A stretch of DNA of 64,000 bases from Priestia aryabhattai B8W22 (GTDB taxonomy: Bacteria > Bacillota > Bacilli > Bacillales > Bacillaceae_H). The first letter of the stretch is position 1, and every line of letters begins with the position of its first letter. The stretch is from the NCBI RefSeq assembly GCF_000956595.1, contig NZ_JYOO01000008.1, forward strand, positions 62,001-126,000. Reading direction: 5' to 3'. Of this stretch, positions 45,126 through 53,443 are shown piece after piece. A program made the translations under genes and the position numbers. The notes below the pieces were generated by a model that saw only the letters and a program-made list of their open reading frames with translations, searched no databases and had not been told where the DNA came from.

Positions 45126-45144
45126 AAGTGAGAACATCTCACTT
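45126..45144. promoter_or_regulatory. Palindrome at the start of the response regulator gene
   Basis: Perfect inverted repeat AAGTGAGA-ACA-TCTCACTT, seven bases ahead of the preferred ATG. A weaker TGAGA/TCTCA repeat is at 43339-43350, behind the kinase gene. It could be an autoregulatory operator or an RNA hairpin that limits translation; both are inference. Confidence 0.5.
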
Positions 45145-45246
45145 TTTTTCACATCCTTCTTTCACATCCGTCCGCATGCTTCTCATTTATTGTATCCATA
45201 ATAAACCAAAAGTTCAATGCAATAGTTCGAGTCTTTCTAAGCACTA

Positions 45247-45280
45247 AAAAAGAGCAAACCTCCGCAGGTTTACTCTTTCA
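45247..45280 (-). terminator. Intrinsic terminator of the M20 hydrolase gene
   Basis: AAAGAG-AAACCT / AGGTTT-CTCTTT with four-base loop, followed on the minus strand by T6. Six bases behind the stop codon. Confidence 0.86.
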
Positions 45281-45285
45281 TCCTG

Positions 45286-46521
45286 TTACTTCTGCGCTAA
45301 CTTGATCACTGTTTCTAAAAGTACATTTACACCTTTTTCGCATTCTTCCCAAGGAGTAAATTCTTCTTCACAGTGACTTTTTCCGTTTACGCTCGGAATA
45401 AAAATCATAGCCGTCGGAATATAGCTAGCTAAAAACTGTGCGTCATGTCCAGCTCCGCTTACCATTCGCTTATAGGAATATCCAAGCGAACGAACCGATT
45501 CTTCCACTTCATCGCAAACGGTTTTATCAAACCACACGGTATCGCGCCCCCAAAGCTTGGTCACCCGCACTTCGCAGCCTTCTAACAGCTCCACTTGATC
45601 AGGCAGTGATTGAATAATTTTTTCCACGGATGCAATGACATCTTCATCCGTATGTCTCGCTTCAAGCGAAAAAATAACTTTATTTGGAATCACGGTATGA
45701 ATATTAGGCAGCACATTCATGCGCCCCATTGTATAGACCAAATTTGAATCTAATCTGCCGAGCTCATGACGAGCTTCAGCAATTAAATTGTTGGTTGCAA
45801 AAAGAGCATCTTTTCGCATGTCCATTGGCGTCGTCCCAGCGTGATCTGACTCCCCGGTAATTTCAATTTCATAACATACCATGCCGAGCACGCACTCGAC
45901 TACACCGATCGATTTGGCTTCTCGTTCTAGAATAGGCCCTTGCTCAATATGTAATTCTACAAATGCCGATGCTTCAGTAAGACGGTTACTCGTGTCGCCT
46001 TCATATCCGCATGATTGAAGGGCTTGCTCAAACGTCACGCCGTCAACATCCGTCTTCTTCATCATAACGTCTTTTTGAAATTTGCCCGATAAAATACCTG
46101 AAGCCATCATAGAAGGCTCAAAACGCGCTCCTTCTTCATTCGTAAAGTTAACAATCATAATCGGCACCTTCGGCTTAATATTATGTTCAACCAGCGTTCT
46201 TACTAACTCTAATCCTGCAACTACACCGAGGATTCCGTCAAACCTTCCGCCTTTTTTTACGCTGTCCATGTGTGAACCTATCACAATAGGCGGCTTATCT
46301 TCTAGTCCTTCAAGCGTGGCATAAATACATCCAAGATCGTCAATTTTAATATCCATTCCAAGGTCCCGGCAGCATGAACAAAAATAGTCTCGTGCTAAGC
46401 GATCTTCTTCTGACAGCGCTAAGCGGGTTACACCGTTATTAGGTGTTCGTCCATAATCGGCAAATCGTTCAAGCGTATTTTTTAACCTTTCTCCATTCAC
46501 TGCTACTTTTTGTCGTTGCAA
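45286..46521 (-). CDS. M20 Zn-hydrolase, N-carbamoyl-amino acid/allantoate amidohydrolase type
   Basis: 411 residues of the AllC/HyuC/AmaB group, which split N-carbamoyl groups from L-amino acids, beta-ureidopropionate or allantoate. Motifs: IGSHMDSVKKGGRFDGILGVV (His/Asp zinc ligands and catalytic Asp), NFTNEEGARFEPSMMASG (Glu pair), HIEQGPILE, ITGESDHAGTTPMDMRKD, and SGAGHDAQFLA near the end. Single gene with its own terminator; a palindrome lies about 55-70 bases upstream. The exact substrate is undecided; no other purine genes are near. Confidence 0.88.
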   Translation of the reverse strand: MQRQKVAVNGERLKNTLERFADYGRTPNNGVTRLALSEEDRLARDYFCSCCRDLGMDIKIDDLGCIYATLEGLEDKPPIVIGSHMDSVKKGGRFDGILGVVAGLELVRTLVEHNIKPKVPIMIVNFTNEEGARFEPSMMASGILSGKFQKDVMMKKTDVDGVTFEQALQSCGYEGDTSNRLTEASAFVELHIEQGPILEREAKSIGVVECVLGMVCYEIEITGESDHAGTTPMDMRKDALFATNNLIAEARHELGRLDSNLVYTMGRMNVLPNIHTVIPNKVIFSLEARHTDEDVIASVEKIIQSLPDQVELLEGCEVRVTKLWGRDTVWFDKTVCDEVEESVRSLGYSYKRMVSGAGHDAQFLASYIPTAMIFIPSVNGKSHCEEEFTPWEECEKGVNVLLETVIKLAQK

Positions 46522-46574
46522 CTAAACCACTCTCCTCATTATTTGGTTATAAAGTGCGTCTAAGATGCGGTGTT

Positions 46575-46591
46575 AATGAATATCATTCATT
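46575..46591. promoter_or_regulatory. Inverted repeat upstream of the M20 hydrolase
   Basis: AATGAAT-ATC-ATTCATT, perfect 7-bp arms. An operator for an unknown regulator is possible; it does not fit the Fur 7-1-7 consensus well. Confidence 0.4.
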
Positions 46592-46773
46592 ATGACATAA
46601 AATAGGCGATATCACTTGAAGTCTGTTAGAACCCCTTCCATTCTTTTTATAATGAAAGTGCGCAGCTTGCCTTATGTATCTATTAGCTTCAAAACATAAA
46701 TTTCCTGCTTTTTTCTATGAATAATGCATGCGTTATTTATGCATTTTTATTATAAAAATAGCGATAGGTTTTT

Positions 46774-46815
46774 TTCAAAAAAAAGAGAATTAGTTATTAT
46801 ACTAACTCTCCTCTA
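46774..46815 (-). terminator. Intrinsic terminator of the 40-aa peptide gene
   Basis: GAGAGTTAGT / ACTAA-TCTC with a six-base loop, followed on the minus strand by T8. It starts a few bases after the stop codon at 46821-46823. Confidence 0.85.
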
Positions 46816-46820
46816 CATAC

Positions 46821-46943
46821 TTACTTTTTATTTGCTTTCTTCGCAATCGCAATCATTGTAGCCAAAACACCAACTGTAATAATCACAATAGCAATTACAG
46901 CAGTGGTAATAATAATTCCTGATGTTACTTCTGAAACACCCAT
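46821..46943 (-). CDS. Small single-helix membrane peptide, 40 aa
   Basis: ATG at 46941-46943 preceded by AAAAGGAG eleven bases upstream, stop at 46821, then an intrinsic terminator: a complete single-gene unit. The peptide begins MGVSEVTSG, has one hydrophobic helix of about 22 residues rich in Ile, Val and Thr, and ends with the positive tail AKKANKK. No cleavage site typical of export is visible, so it probably stays as a single-pass membrane protein, tail inside. Too short for family assignment. It could be a regulator of a membrane protein or a type I-toxin-like peptide; no antisense RNA was identified. Confidence 0.72.
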   Translation of the reverse strand: MGVSEVTSGIIITTAVIAIVIITVGVLATMIAIAKKANKK

Positions 46944-47160
46944 TAGTTTACGTTCTCCTTTTGTGCCTGACCTATTTATCTACATCAGCATATTAGTCGA
47001 TTTATTCCTATTATATACGAACTTGTAAAGCAACGAAATAAGTGACACATAATTGACATACTGTTTATATGTTTTCTTTTAATTCTACGTTTTATTTAAG
47101 AAAATACGGGAATAATTCAAACATATATAAGAAATACTCTTTATTTCTTTAAAGAAGTAT

Positions 47161-47177
47161 TGTAATATAAATGTAAC
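47161..47177 (+). promoter_or_regulatory. WalR box upstream of iseA
   Basis: TGTAAT-ATAAA-TGTAAC matches TGTWAH-N5-TGTWAH at every defined base. It lies 65-81 bases upstream of the iseA ATG. In B. subtilis iseA (yoeB) is repressed by WalR, so the same control is likely. Confidence 0.75.
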
Positions 47178-47241
47178 AATTGTAATATTATCAGCATGAA
47201 TGTTACATATATTTCAATGAATGAGTAGGAGGGAAATGGAA

Positions 47242-47772
47242 ATGAAAAAATTTGGAATAATCTTAGCATCACTTGCTCTTTTCTTTTCACTAAGCACAGG
47301 AGTTACAGCTCAAGCAGCATCACAAAATCTATCAACGACTAATGCGGTAAAAATTGCAGCAAACGCAAGCAACCATTTCTGGAATGCACTTCATGGATCT
47401 AAAGGTAATTTATGTACTCAAAAAACATTTAATTATAAAGGCACTCAGTACTCATATCTTTGTCAAGATTTTAATACAAAAAGCAAACTAGTAAGCTACT
47501 TATCTGAAACTTTTACAAACAGTGCTATTCAAAAAGGATTAACAAACTATCGCTACATCACATATAACGGAAAGCTTGCTCGTCCTGTCGGTGACGGATT
47601 CAGCATGCTAGAGTGGAACAAAGCAAAAGCAAAACTAACTTATCAGCGCGCCGATGTTCGCTCTTATCAATTTACGGTTCCAACAGTTGACGGAGGAAGT
47701 GTAAAACGCACCGTTACATTTTATAAATCTGGTTCACAGTGGAAAGTAAATAAGTTTGATGCTGTACTATAA
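47242..47772 (+). CDS. iseA: Secreted DL-endopeptidase inhibitor IseA
   Basis: Exported protein that binds and blocks NlpC/P60-type DL-endopeptidases (LytF, CwlO type) and so limits autolysis. 176 residues: signal peptide MKKFGIILASLALFFSLSTG with a predicted cut after AQAA near residue 25, then ANASNHFWNALHGSKGNL, SYLCQDFNTKSKLVSYLSE and GDGFSMLEWNKAKAKLTY, which match the IseA domain. Two cysteines lie about 20 residues apart. Several starts are in frame (47221, 47236, 47242); GGAGG is nine to ten bases from the last. A WalR box precedes it. Confidence 0.87.
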   Translation: MKKFGIILASLALFFSLSTGVTAQAASQNLSTTNAVKIAANASNHFWNALHGSKGNLCTQKTFNYKGTQYSYLCQDFNTKSKLVSYLSETFTNSAIQKGLTNYRYITYNGKLARPVGDGFSMLEWNKAKAKLTYQRADVRSYQFTVPTVDGGSVKRTVTFYKSGSQWKVNKFDAVL

Positions 47773-47781
47773 GAAGTACCA

Positions 47782-47814
47782 AAAGCAAGGTCTACCAAGA
47801 CCTTGCTTTTTTAT
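47782..47814 (+). terminator. Intrinsic terminator of iseA
   Basis: AAGCAAGGTCT / AGACCTTGCTTTTTT with a four-base loop, ten bases behind the stop codon. Confidence 0.88.
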
Positions 47815-47924
47815 GTGCTCATCAGCTCTTTATTAACGAAGTTTCACTTTATTTTCACCAACTCCCCTTATAGTATGGATACACACTACTACTTATTCGA
47901 TACATTGTCATCGGAGGATTTTAT

Positions 47925-49530
47925 ATGAACATACTACAAAAAAGAACGGCTTTTATCGTAATGGCTGCTTTTCTTTTAGCATTTGTTTTCAGTATCGTTT
48001 CACTATCACACTATAAAGGAGAAGAACATTTATTTTCGATTCAAGAAAGTCATCAGTTAAAAAAGATTACGAATGGTATATCTGCTCCTGATAATCATTC
48101 GAGGGATCATCGTCTTCCTTCAGGAAACGGTCCCGCTTCACCCAGCAATTCCGGAGAACACGTAACGCCTTTTCATAATCTATCTATGGATAACGGTGCC
48201 GGAAGTCAAGGAGCTAATAAAGACTATGAAACGCCGCTCGCTCTTTATACGGTGGGCTTTTTTATAGCAGCAGCTTTCGTTTACGGATTAGTAAAGAAAA
48301 AGAAATGGCATCATTCGATAAGGCATTCTCGCGTTATTTTATGGTCATTACTTGGCACTGGACTATTTATCCGGATTGCGCTGATTCCGTGGGTAGGCTC
48401 TCATATGGATGCGTCGCTTTTCAAAAACTGGGCATCGGTTGCGGCTAATCATTTTTCAAATTTCTACGCTAAAAGCGGAAGCGATTATCCGCCTTTTTAT
48501 ATTTATATCTTGTTTATCGTTGGGAAAGTTGGCAGTTTACCGGATTTTCAGCAGTATTTTTCGCTGTTGATTAAAATTCCGCCTATTTTAGCAGATGTTG
48601 TCACATCTTATTTACTCTATCGTTTAGCTCGTAAATACTTGGCACCTTCTTTTGCCTATCTGTTAGCAATTGGATATTTATTTAATCCGGCCATTTTAGT
48701 TAATTCAACGTTTTGGGGGCAAGTCGATTCATTTTTCACTTTGCTTATCGTCCTAGCGATTGTAATGATTACGGAAAAAAGAATTTACGCGTCAGCCGTT
48801 ATTTTTACAGCAGCGGTCTTAATGAAGCCGCAGGCGATTATTATCCTGCCCATTTTATTTTTCGAACTCATTCGCCTAAAGCAAGTGAAACATTTCTTCG
48901 GAATTGCTTTAACAGCGGCTCTCACTGCTGGGGTGATTTTATTGCCTTTTTCATCTGGAAAAAGTCCTACGTGGATTATTAATTTATTTTCATCCACCAT
49001 TGGGGAGTACCCGTATGCTTCTGTTAACGCCTATAACTTTTTTAGTTTAATCGGCGCAAACTATAAAGACAGCTCTGCAACGCTGCTGTTTTTCAGCTAT
49101 CATACGTGGGGACTTATTTTTATCGTCGCGACAACTATTTTTTCTTGGCTTATTTATATAAAAGGACGGAGCTTTAAATACGCCGCTCTTGCAGCGCTTA
49201 TTCAAATTTCAGGGGTATTTACGTTTTCTTCAAGCATGCATGAACGCTACTTATTTCCAGCAGCAGCGCTTGCTTTAGTGGCTTATATTTATTTAAAAGA
49301 CAAAAACTTGCTTTACTTATCCCTTGGATTTAGCATCAGTATTTTTATGAACACTTTTTTTTGTTTTGTACGGTAACAGCAATATGCAAAACAGCACGTC
49401 ATACCCGTTTTCTATGTTTGCTACGTCTATGCTGAACGTTTTGCTTGTTATTTATTTAGTAAAAGTTGCTTGGAATTTAAGTCCAAAAAAATACGGTTTT
49501 AAAAACGGCATAATACAAAAAGCTCAGTGA
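47925..49530 (+). pseudogene. Membrane glycosyltransferase (GT-C/PMT-like), frameshifted near its end
   Basis: From 47925 the frame encodes 483 residues: an N-terminal helix, an outside Ser/Gly/Asn-rich loop (about 50-105), and about ten further helices. GSHMDASLFKNWA (Asp of the GT-C first loop), SDYPPFYIYIL, NPAILVNSTFWGQVDSFF, MKPQA and FSSSMHERYLFP are typical of mannosyltransferase-like GT-C proteins. It stops at 49376, just behind a T8 run (49357-49364). One T less would extend it by about 51 residues (LYGNSNMQNSTSYPFSMF ... a last helix) to the stop at 49528. So the last helix is cut off as sequenced. Error, mutation or slippage are all possible. RBS GGAGG upstream. Confidence 0.78.
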
Positions 49531-49557
49531 GTATGATTGATCACTGAGCTTTTTTAC
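49516..49557 (+). terminator. Bidirectional intrinsic terminator
   Basis: AAAAAGCTCAGTGA / TCACTGAGCTTTTTT with a ten-base loop. Its left arm contains the stop codon of the unshifted glycosyltransferase frame (49528), which supports that frame as the original end. Confidence 0.87.
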
Positions 49558-49967
49558 ATAACAAGCGACATGCCTGGCGCGTCTTCTTCTCTTTCTTGAA
49601 ATCCTAATTTTTTATAAAAATGATGCTTTCCTTTTGCTGCAAACAGCTGAATCGATTCAATTCCGCTTTCTTGACATTTCGTCAACAGCTCTTGAATAAT
49701 TTGCTTTCCAAGCCCTTTGTTTTGATATGTGGGATCAACCATCACGTCGCAAATAAGCGCTTGATAAATTCCGTCTGAAATCATACGGCCAAATGCAATT
49801 AATCGTTCATTGTCATAAATACCGACTCTAAACCAGCTGTTGGCTGCGGCTTCAAACAGCTGCTCTTTTGTATAATTTCCTTTTTTACTTTTATGTAATC
49901 CGCTCGCTTCATGCAGATCAGCAAACTGCTCAAATGGCGGAACCTCTTTTTTTATTACGTAAGACAC
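49554..49967 (-). CDS. GNAT-family N-acetyltransferase
   Basis: About 137 residues: FADLHEASGLHKSKKG, FGRMISDGIYQALICDVMVDPTYQNKGLGKQII (acetyl-CoA loop Q-x-x-G-x-G/L) and FYKKLGFQERE are typical of GNAT enzymes. Substrate unknown. The frame reaches 50018; AGAGGAG is seven bases from a GTG at 49967 and one base from an ATG at 49973, so GTG is preferred. It converges with the glycosyltransferase gene at a shared terminator. Confidence 0.85.
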   Translation of the reverse strand: MSYVIKKEVPPFEQFADLHEASGLHKSKKGNYTKEQLFEAAANSWFRVGIYDNERLIAFGRMISDGIYQALICDVMVDPTYQNKGLGKQIIQELLTKCQESGIESIQLFAAKGKHHFYKKLGFQEREEDAPGMSLVM

Positions 49968-50071
49968 GTTCATTCTCCTCTCAATACCGTTGCTTTCTAT
50001 ATTATATTTATACATCAAAAAGAATAATAATTCAACATTTTTATCTAGTTATCTTGTTACCCTTTCTCCAA

Positions 50072-50101
50072 ATAAAAAAACTGCCAAACGGCAGTTTTTT
50101 A
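50072..50101 (-). terminator. Bidirectional intrinsic terminator
   Basis: AAAAAACTGCC / GGCAGTTTTTT with a four-base loop at the end of the 65-aa membrane protein gene. Confidence 0.86.
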
Positions 50102-50296
50102 GGCTTGTACTGATTTTTTTCGTTTTTTAAGATCAATTCCTGCAATGATAAGCAAAATGACTCCAATAACAATCATGATTTTACTCACTGTTTCTAGCCA
50201 CTCCGTTGCGCTTCCAGCAAGTAAAATGGCAAATCCAATGATATAAATCGGAAACCCCGCGAGAGCCCAAGGGGATTTCACCTTCTTTCTCTTCAT
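50099..50296 (-). CDS. Small membrane protein, 65 aa, two helices
   Basis: Two hydrophobic segments (about residues 12-28 and 37-54, IYIIGFAILLAGSA and IMIVIGVILLIIAGI) between positively charged ends (MKRKKVKS and DLKKRKKS), so both ends face the cytoplasm. ATG follows AGGAGGA with ten bases. No family recognised. Single gene behind a terminator, divergent from the phosphotransferase gene. Confidence 0.72.
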   Translation of the reverse strand: MKRKKVKSPWALAGFPIYIIGFAILLAGSATEWLETVSKIMIVIGVILLIIAGIDLKKRKKSVQA

Positions 50297-50388
50297 ATGT
50301 AGGATCTCCTCCTTCTTTACAGATTCTATGTAGGCTGTATATGATGAGTTTATCAGAAAAAATTGGAAACAACAAAGGAGACAAACGC

Positions 50389-51309
50389 ATGCATACGCTG
50401 CCTCAAACGTTTTGTGATACGATTACTCACCTTCACTCTCATAAAGGCCAAAAGTGGCTAACTGACTTTCCTCAGCTGATTCGCTACTGTGAAGAGCGCT
50501 GGCATATCACCATTCACAGTCACTTCCCTCTTTCCTATCACTTTGTTGCTCCTGCGCGCAAAGCAGATGGAAGCGAACTAGTTGTCAAACTCTTTGTAGA
50601 GCCTTCAAAGCTGCTTCATGAGCAAGAAGCACTGACAGCACTAGCTGGTGAGAACACGGTAAAGGTCGTGGACACCGATGCTGAAAAAGGCGTTTTGCTG
50701 CTTGAAAAGCTATCTCCCGGACGCTCGCTTTCCTCTTTATCAACTAAAGACGAAGCTGCGTTAATCGCTGCTAGGCTTATGAAATCTCTATGGCGCGTGC
50801 CTCACTCGGACTCCACTATCGAAACAGCCGTTAAAAGAGAGAAACAGCTTCGAGAGTATACACAAATGTATCCAAGCGGTATTGATTTTCTTTCTTCTGA
50901 AACGCTTCAACACGCACTATCCGTTTTCTCTGAATTAAACCGCACTTCTCAGCAGCTTTTTCTGCTTCACGGCGATTTGCATCATGATAACATCTTACAG
51001 TCTGGTGAAGCGTGGAAAATAATTGATCCAAAAGGGTTAATTGGAGAAAAAGAGTACGAAATCATCCCTTTTCTTTTAAATCATCTGCCTAAGACAAACG
51101 TGGCAGAGACAATTGACCATCGAATCAATATATTTGTACAAGAACTGAACGTAAGTAAAAAACGCATCTTACTGTGGGGATACGCTCATTCTGTACTAGC
51201 CACGTGCTGGTTAATAGAGGACGAGGACCGCCAAGACACCGCTTCTTTTTCACGTGCTATAGAAGCATTTCAGCATTTATTTGAGTACTATTACGGGCAT
51301 AAAAAATAA
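50389..51309 (+). CDS. Aminoglycoside phosphotransferase-family kinase (streptomycin 6-kinase-like)
   Basis: 306 residues of the APH/choline-kinase fold: LVVKLFVEP with the ATP-binding Lys near residue 68, FLLHGDLHHDNIL (catalytic Asp and Asn) near residue 198 and KIIDPKGLIGEKEYEI (metal-binding Asp) near 215. The arrangement resembles the hydroxyurea/streptomycin 6-kinase group. Resistance cannot be assumed; many such genes phosphorylate metabolites. AAAGGAG lies eight bases before the ATG at 50389; a longer frame from 50341 has no RBS. Confidence 0.85.
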   Translation: MHTLPQTFCDTITHLHSHKGQKWLTDFPQLIRYCEERWHITIHSHFPLSYHFVAPARKADGSELVVKLFVEPSKLLHEQEALTALAGENTVKVVDTDAEKGVLLLEKLSPGRSLSSLSTKDEAALIAARLMKSLWRVPHSDSTIETAVKREKQLREYTQMYPSGIDFLSSETLQHALSVFSELNRTSQQLFLLHGDLHHDNILQSGEAWKIIDPKGLIGEKEYEIIPFLLNHLPKTNVAETIDHRINIFVQELNVSKKRILLWGYAHSVLATCWLIEDEDRQDTASFSRAIEAFQHLFEYYYGHKK

Positions 51310-51338
51310 GAGCCGACATTTGGCTCTTATTTTTTGCA
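51305..51338 (+). terminator. Bidirectional intrinsic terminator
   Basis: AATAAGAGCC / GGCTCTTATTTTTT with a seven-base loop, between the converging kinase and monooxygenase genes. Confidence 0.87.
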
Positions 51339-52325
51339 TTTTTCTGCGACAAGCTCATATGATTTTAATCGGTCAGCCGGGTCGTGCGTAATGGTGACAA
51401 GCATGAGTTCATCCGCTCCGTAGCGTGCTTGAACCTCTTGAAGGCGCTCATGCACTTCTTCTGGACTTCCGATAATCATGGCTTCTTTCATTTTCTTCAT
51501 TTTTTTCTCTTCTTCTTCTGTAAGCGGATAGCTGGCCGCTTCTTCAATAGAAGGCACGCCTTTTGCTTCCATTTTATCCTGCTGAATTTTCCATAGAAGT
51601 GAGCTCGTTGCGATGCGATGCGCTTGCTCGGCTGTTTCAGCGCAAATGACCGATACAGTGACAATCGCATAGGGCTGATCACCGGTCCGTCTTGGCTGAA
51701 ATGCCTGTTTGTACTGATCAATAATAGCTGAACCGTCTTGTTCACTCATAAACTGTCCAAACGTATAGGCCATTCCGTTTCTAGCGGCGAGCTCAGCACT
51801 TTTTTTACTTGTGCCAAGAAGCCAAGGTTCGGGAGAGACCGGCGGCAGCGGCGAAGCTGAAAGCTTTGCGTATTCATGTTCAGCCGGAAATTTATCGTCT
51901 AAAAACTGCAGAAGCTCTTCAACAAGTTCAGGCATTTTAAATACTTGCTGCAAGAAATTATCCGACAGCGCATTTGTTGCTTCAGCCGATCCACCCGGCG
52001 CGCGCCCAATCCCTAAATCAACGCGCCCTGGAAACAGCGTTGCGAGCATATTATACGTTTCCGCTACTTTATACGGCTTGTAGTGAGGCAGCAGCACCGC
52101 TCCCGATCCAATTCGAATTCTATTAGTCTGTGCGCCGATATAGCCAAGCATCACTTCAGGAGCCGAACAGGCAAGTCCAGACAAATCATGATGCTCTGCA
52201 ATCCAGTAGCGCTCATAGCCAAGCTTGTCACCCGCTTTGGCCAGCTGCATCGATGCTTCTAACGCTTCCGCTGGAGTCTGATGGGATGAAACGGGCGATT
52301 GGTCGAGTATACTTACTTTCATCAC
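51327..52325 (-). CDS. LLM-class flavin-dependent oxidoreductase, second copy
   Basis: 332 residues, MsnO8 type: VSILDQSPVSSHQTPAEAL, RYWIAEHHDLSGLACSAPEV, RIRIGSGAVLLPHYKPYKVAE, GRVDLGIGRAPGGS. Clear paralog of the gene at 30807-31820. AAGGAG precedes both a GTG (52325) and an ATG (52322). Substrate unknown. It is followed on the same strand by no other gene, and preceded by the DUF3219 gene. Confidence 0.88.
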   Translation of the reverse strand: MMKVSILDQSPVSSHQTPAEALEASMQLAKAGDKLGYERYWIAEHHDLSGLACSAPEVMLGYIGAQTNRIRIGSGAVLLPHYKPYKVAETYNMLATLFPGRVDLGIGRAPGGSAEATNALSDNFLQQVFKMPELVEELLQFLDDKFPAEHEYAKLSASPLPPVSPEPWLLGTSKKSAELAARNGMAYTFGQFMSEQDGSAIIDQYKQAFQPRRTGDQPYAIVTVSVICAETAEQAHRIATSSLLWKIQQDKMEAKGVPSIEEAASYPLTEEEEKKMKKMKEAMIIGSPEEVHERLQEVQARYGADELMLVTITHDPADRLKSYELVAEKCKK

Positions 52326-52336
52326 GCATCTGCTCC

Positions 52337-52621
52337 TTATTCGTTCACTTCAATTAAACTTAATGAAAAATCCCCTACCTGTCCTTTTTCATATAAATTT
52401 GTAAAAGATGTGGAATACTGATGAATCGTCCCTTGAAAATCCAGATCTTCTTCTGGGACATTTACATGAAAAGTACCTTTATATAACAGTGTAGTAATAT
52501 GATGATATTCCTCACTCGTTACTTTAAAATCAACTGAAACTTTTGTTTTGCCTTTTACAATTTCTTGTTCATAGCTGTAAATTTGAATAGGCGTATCATT
52601 TAATACAATTTCTTGTACCAC
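52337..52621 (-). CDS. ykvR: DUF3219 (YkvR-like) protein
   Basis: 94 residues, beta-rich and acidic: IVLNDTPIQIYSYEQEIVKGK, HITTLLYKGTFHVNVPEEDLDF, FSLSLIEVNE. Matches the small DUF3219 family of Bacillus (YkvR). No membrane segment. Function unknown. It ends 12 bases before the monooxygenase gene and may be cotranscribed with it. Confidence 0.8.
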   Translation of the reverse strand: MVQEIVLNDTPIQIYSYEQEIVKGKTKVSVDFKVTSEEYHHITTLLYKGTFHVNVPEEDLDFQGTIHQYSTSFTNLYEKGQVGDFSLSLIEVNE

Positions 52622-52705
52622 GTTAAATCGTCTCCTTTTTTAGTGCGTATGAAAAATAATAGCACTTGAAGAAGTCATGAGCAAATAAAAGAGCTTCTGG
52701 TTGCG

Positions 52706-52742
52706 CATGCAAAAAAAGCATGGCTTTTTGCCATGCTTTTAG
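52706..52742 (-). terminator. Bidirectional intrinsic terminator behind dedA
   Basis: AAAAGCATGGC / GCCATGCTTTT with a five- to six-base loop. It ends the DedA gene transcript on the minus strand. Confidence 0.83.
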
Positions 52743-52755
52743 TTCAAAAACAATC

Positions 52756-53349
52756 TTATACGCGCTTTGTACGCGTGCGTTTAAATACGAAATAAAGAAC
52801 AATAATAACAAATGCCGCAACCACAAACGGAAGCGTATATTTGCTTGCTACGTCTTCAATGTTCGCCCAGTTCTCCCCTAGCTTTCCGCCTAAGTAAATA
52901 AATAAAATCGACCAAGGAATCATCGCTAACACGGTTAAAGACGTAAACTTCCAAAACGGCATTTTAGCAATACCTGCAGGAATCGAAATCGCATGTCGAA
53001 CGACCGGGACAAAACGAGCAGAGAAAACAACGCCCGCGCCGTATTTATTAAACCAGTTTTCCGCAAGATCAATATGCTTATCATGAATAAATAAATACTT
53101 GCCGTATTTTTGAAGAAACGGACGTCCTCCGTAGGCTCCAATCCAATATAAAAACCACTGTGCAATCGTTCCGCCAATAATTCCGGCAATGACTGCTCCA
53201 GGAAAACTAATCATGCCTTGAGAAATCATATACCCCCCGTAGGCTAGTACAATTTCACTTGGAATGATTTCAATCATTAAGCCGAGTGCAATACCTAAAT
53301 AGCCAAGGCTCGTTAAAAAATCCAAAATACTCGCAACAAATGAACTCAC
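52756..53349 (-). CDS. DedA-family membrane protein
   Basis: 197 residues, four to five hydrophobic segments. EIIPSEIVLAYGGYMISQG near residue 27, GRPFLQKYGKYLFIHDKHID and the FSARFVPVVRHAISIPAGIAKMPFWKF segment (conserved F/GRFxPxxR and G..M) are diagnostic. DedA proteins are lipid flippases/scramblases of undecaprenyl phosphate or phosphatidylethanolamine type. The start is a GTG with a weak RBS, so it is uncertain by a few codons. Basic C-terminal end. Confidence 0.88.
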   Translation of the reverse strand: MSSFVASILDFLTSLGYLGIALGLMIEIIPSEIVLAYGGYMISQGMISFPGAVIAGIIGGTIAQWFLYWIGAYGGRPFLQKYGKYLFIHDKHIDLAENWFNKYGAGVVFSARFVPVVRHAISIPAGIAKMPFWKFTSLTVLAMIPWSILFIYLGGKLGENWANIEDVASKYTLPFVVAAFVIIVLYFVFKRTRTKRV

Positions 53350-53443
53350 CTTTAATCACCTTACTCATTCTTTAATAATTTTACACTACTACTATATTCC
53401 AACCATCAGTATAAAAGGAAACTATGAACTCACTATGAACAGC

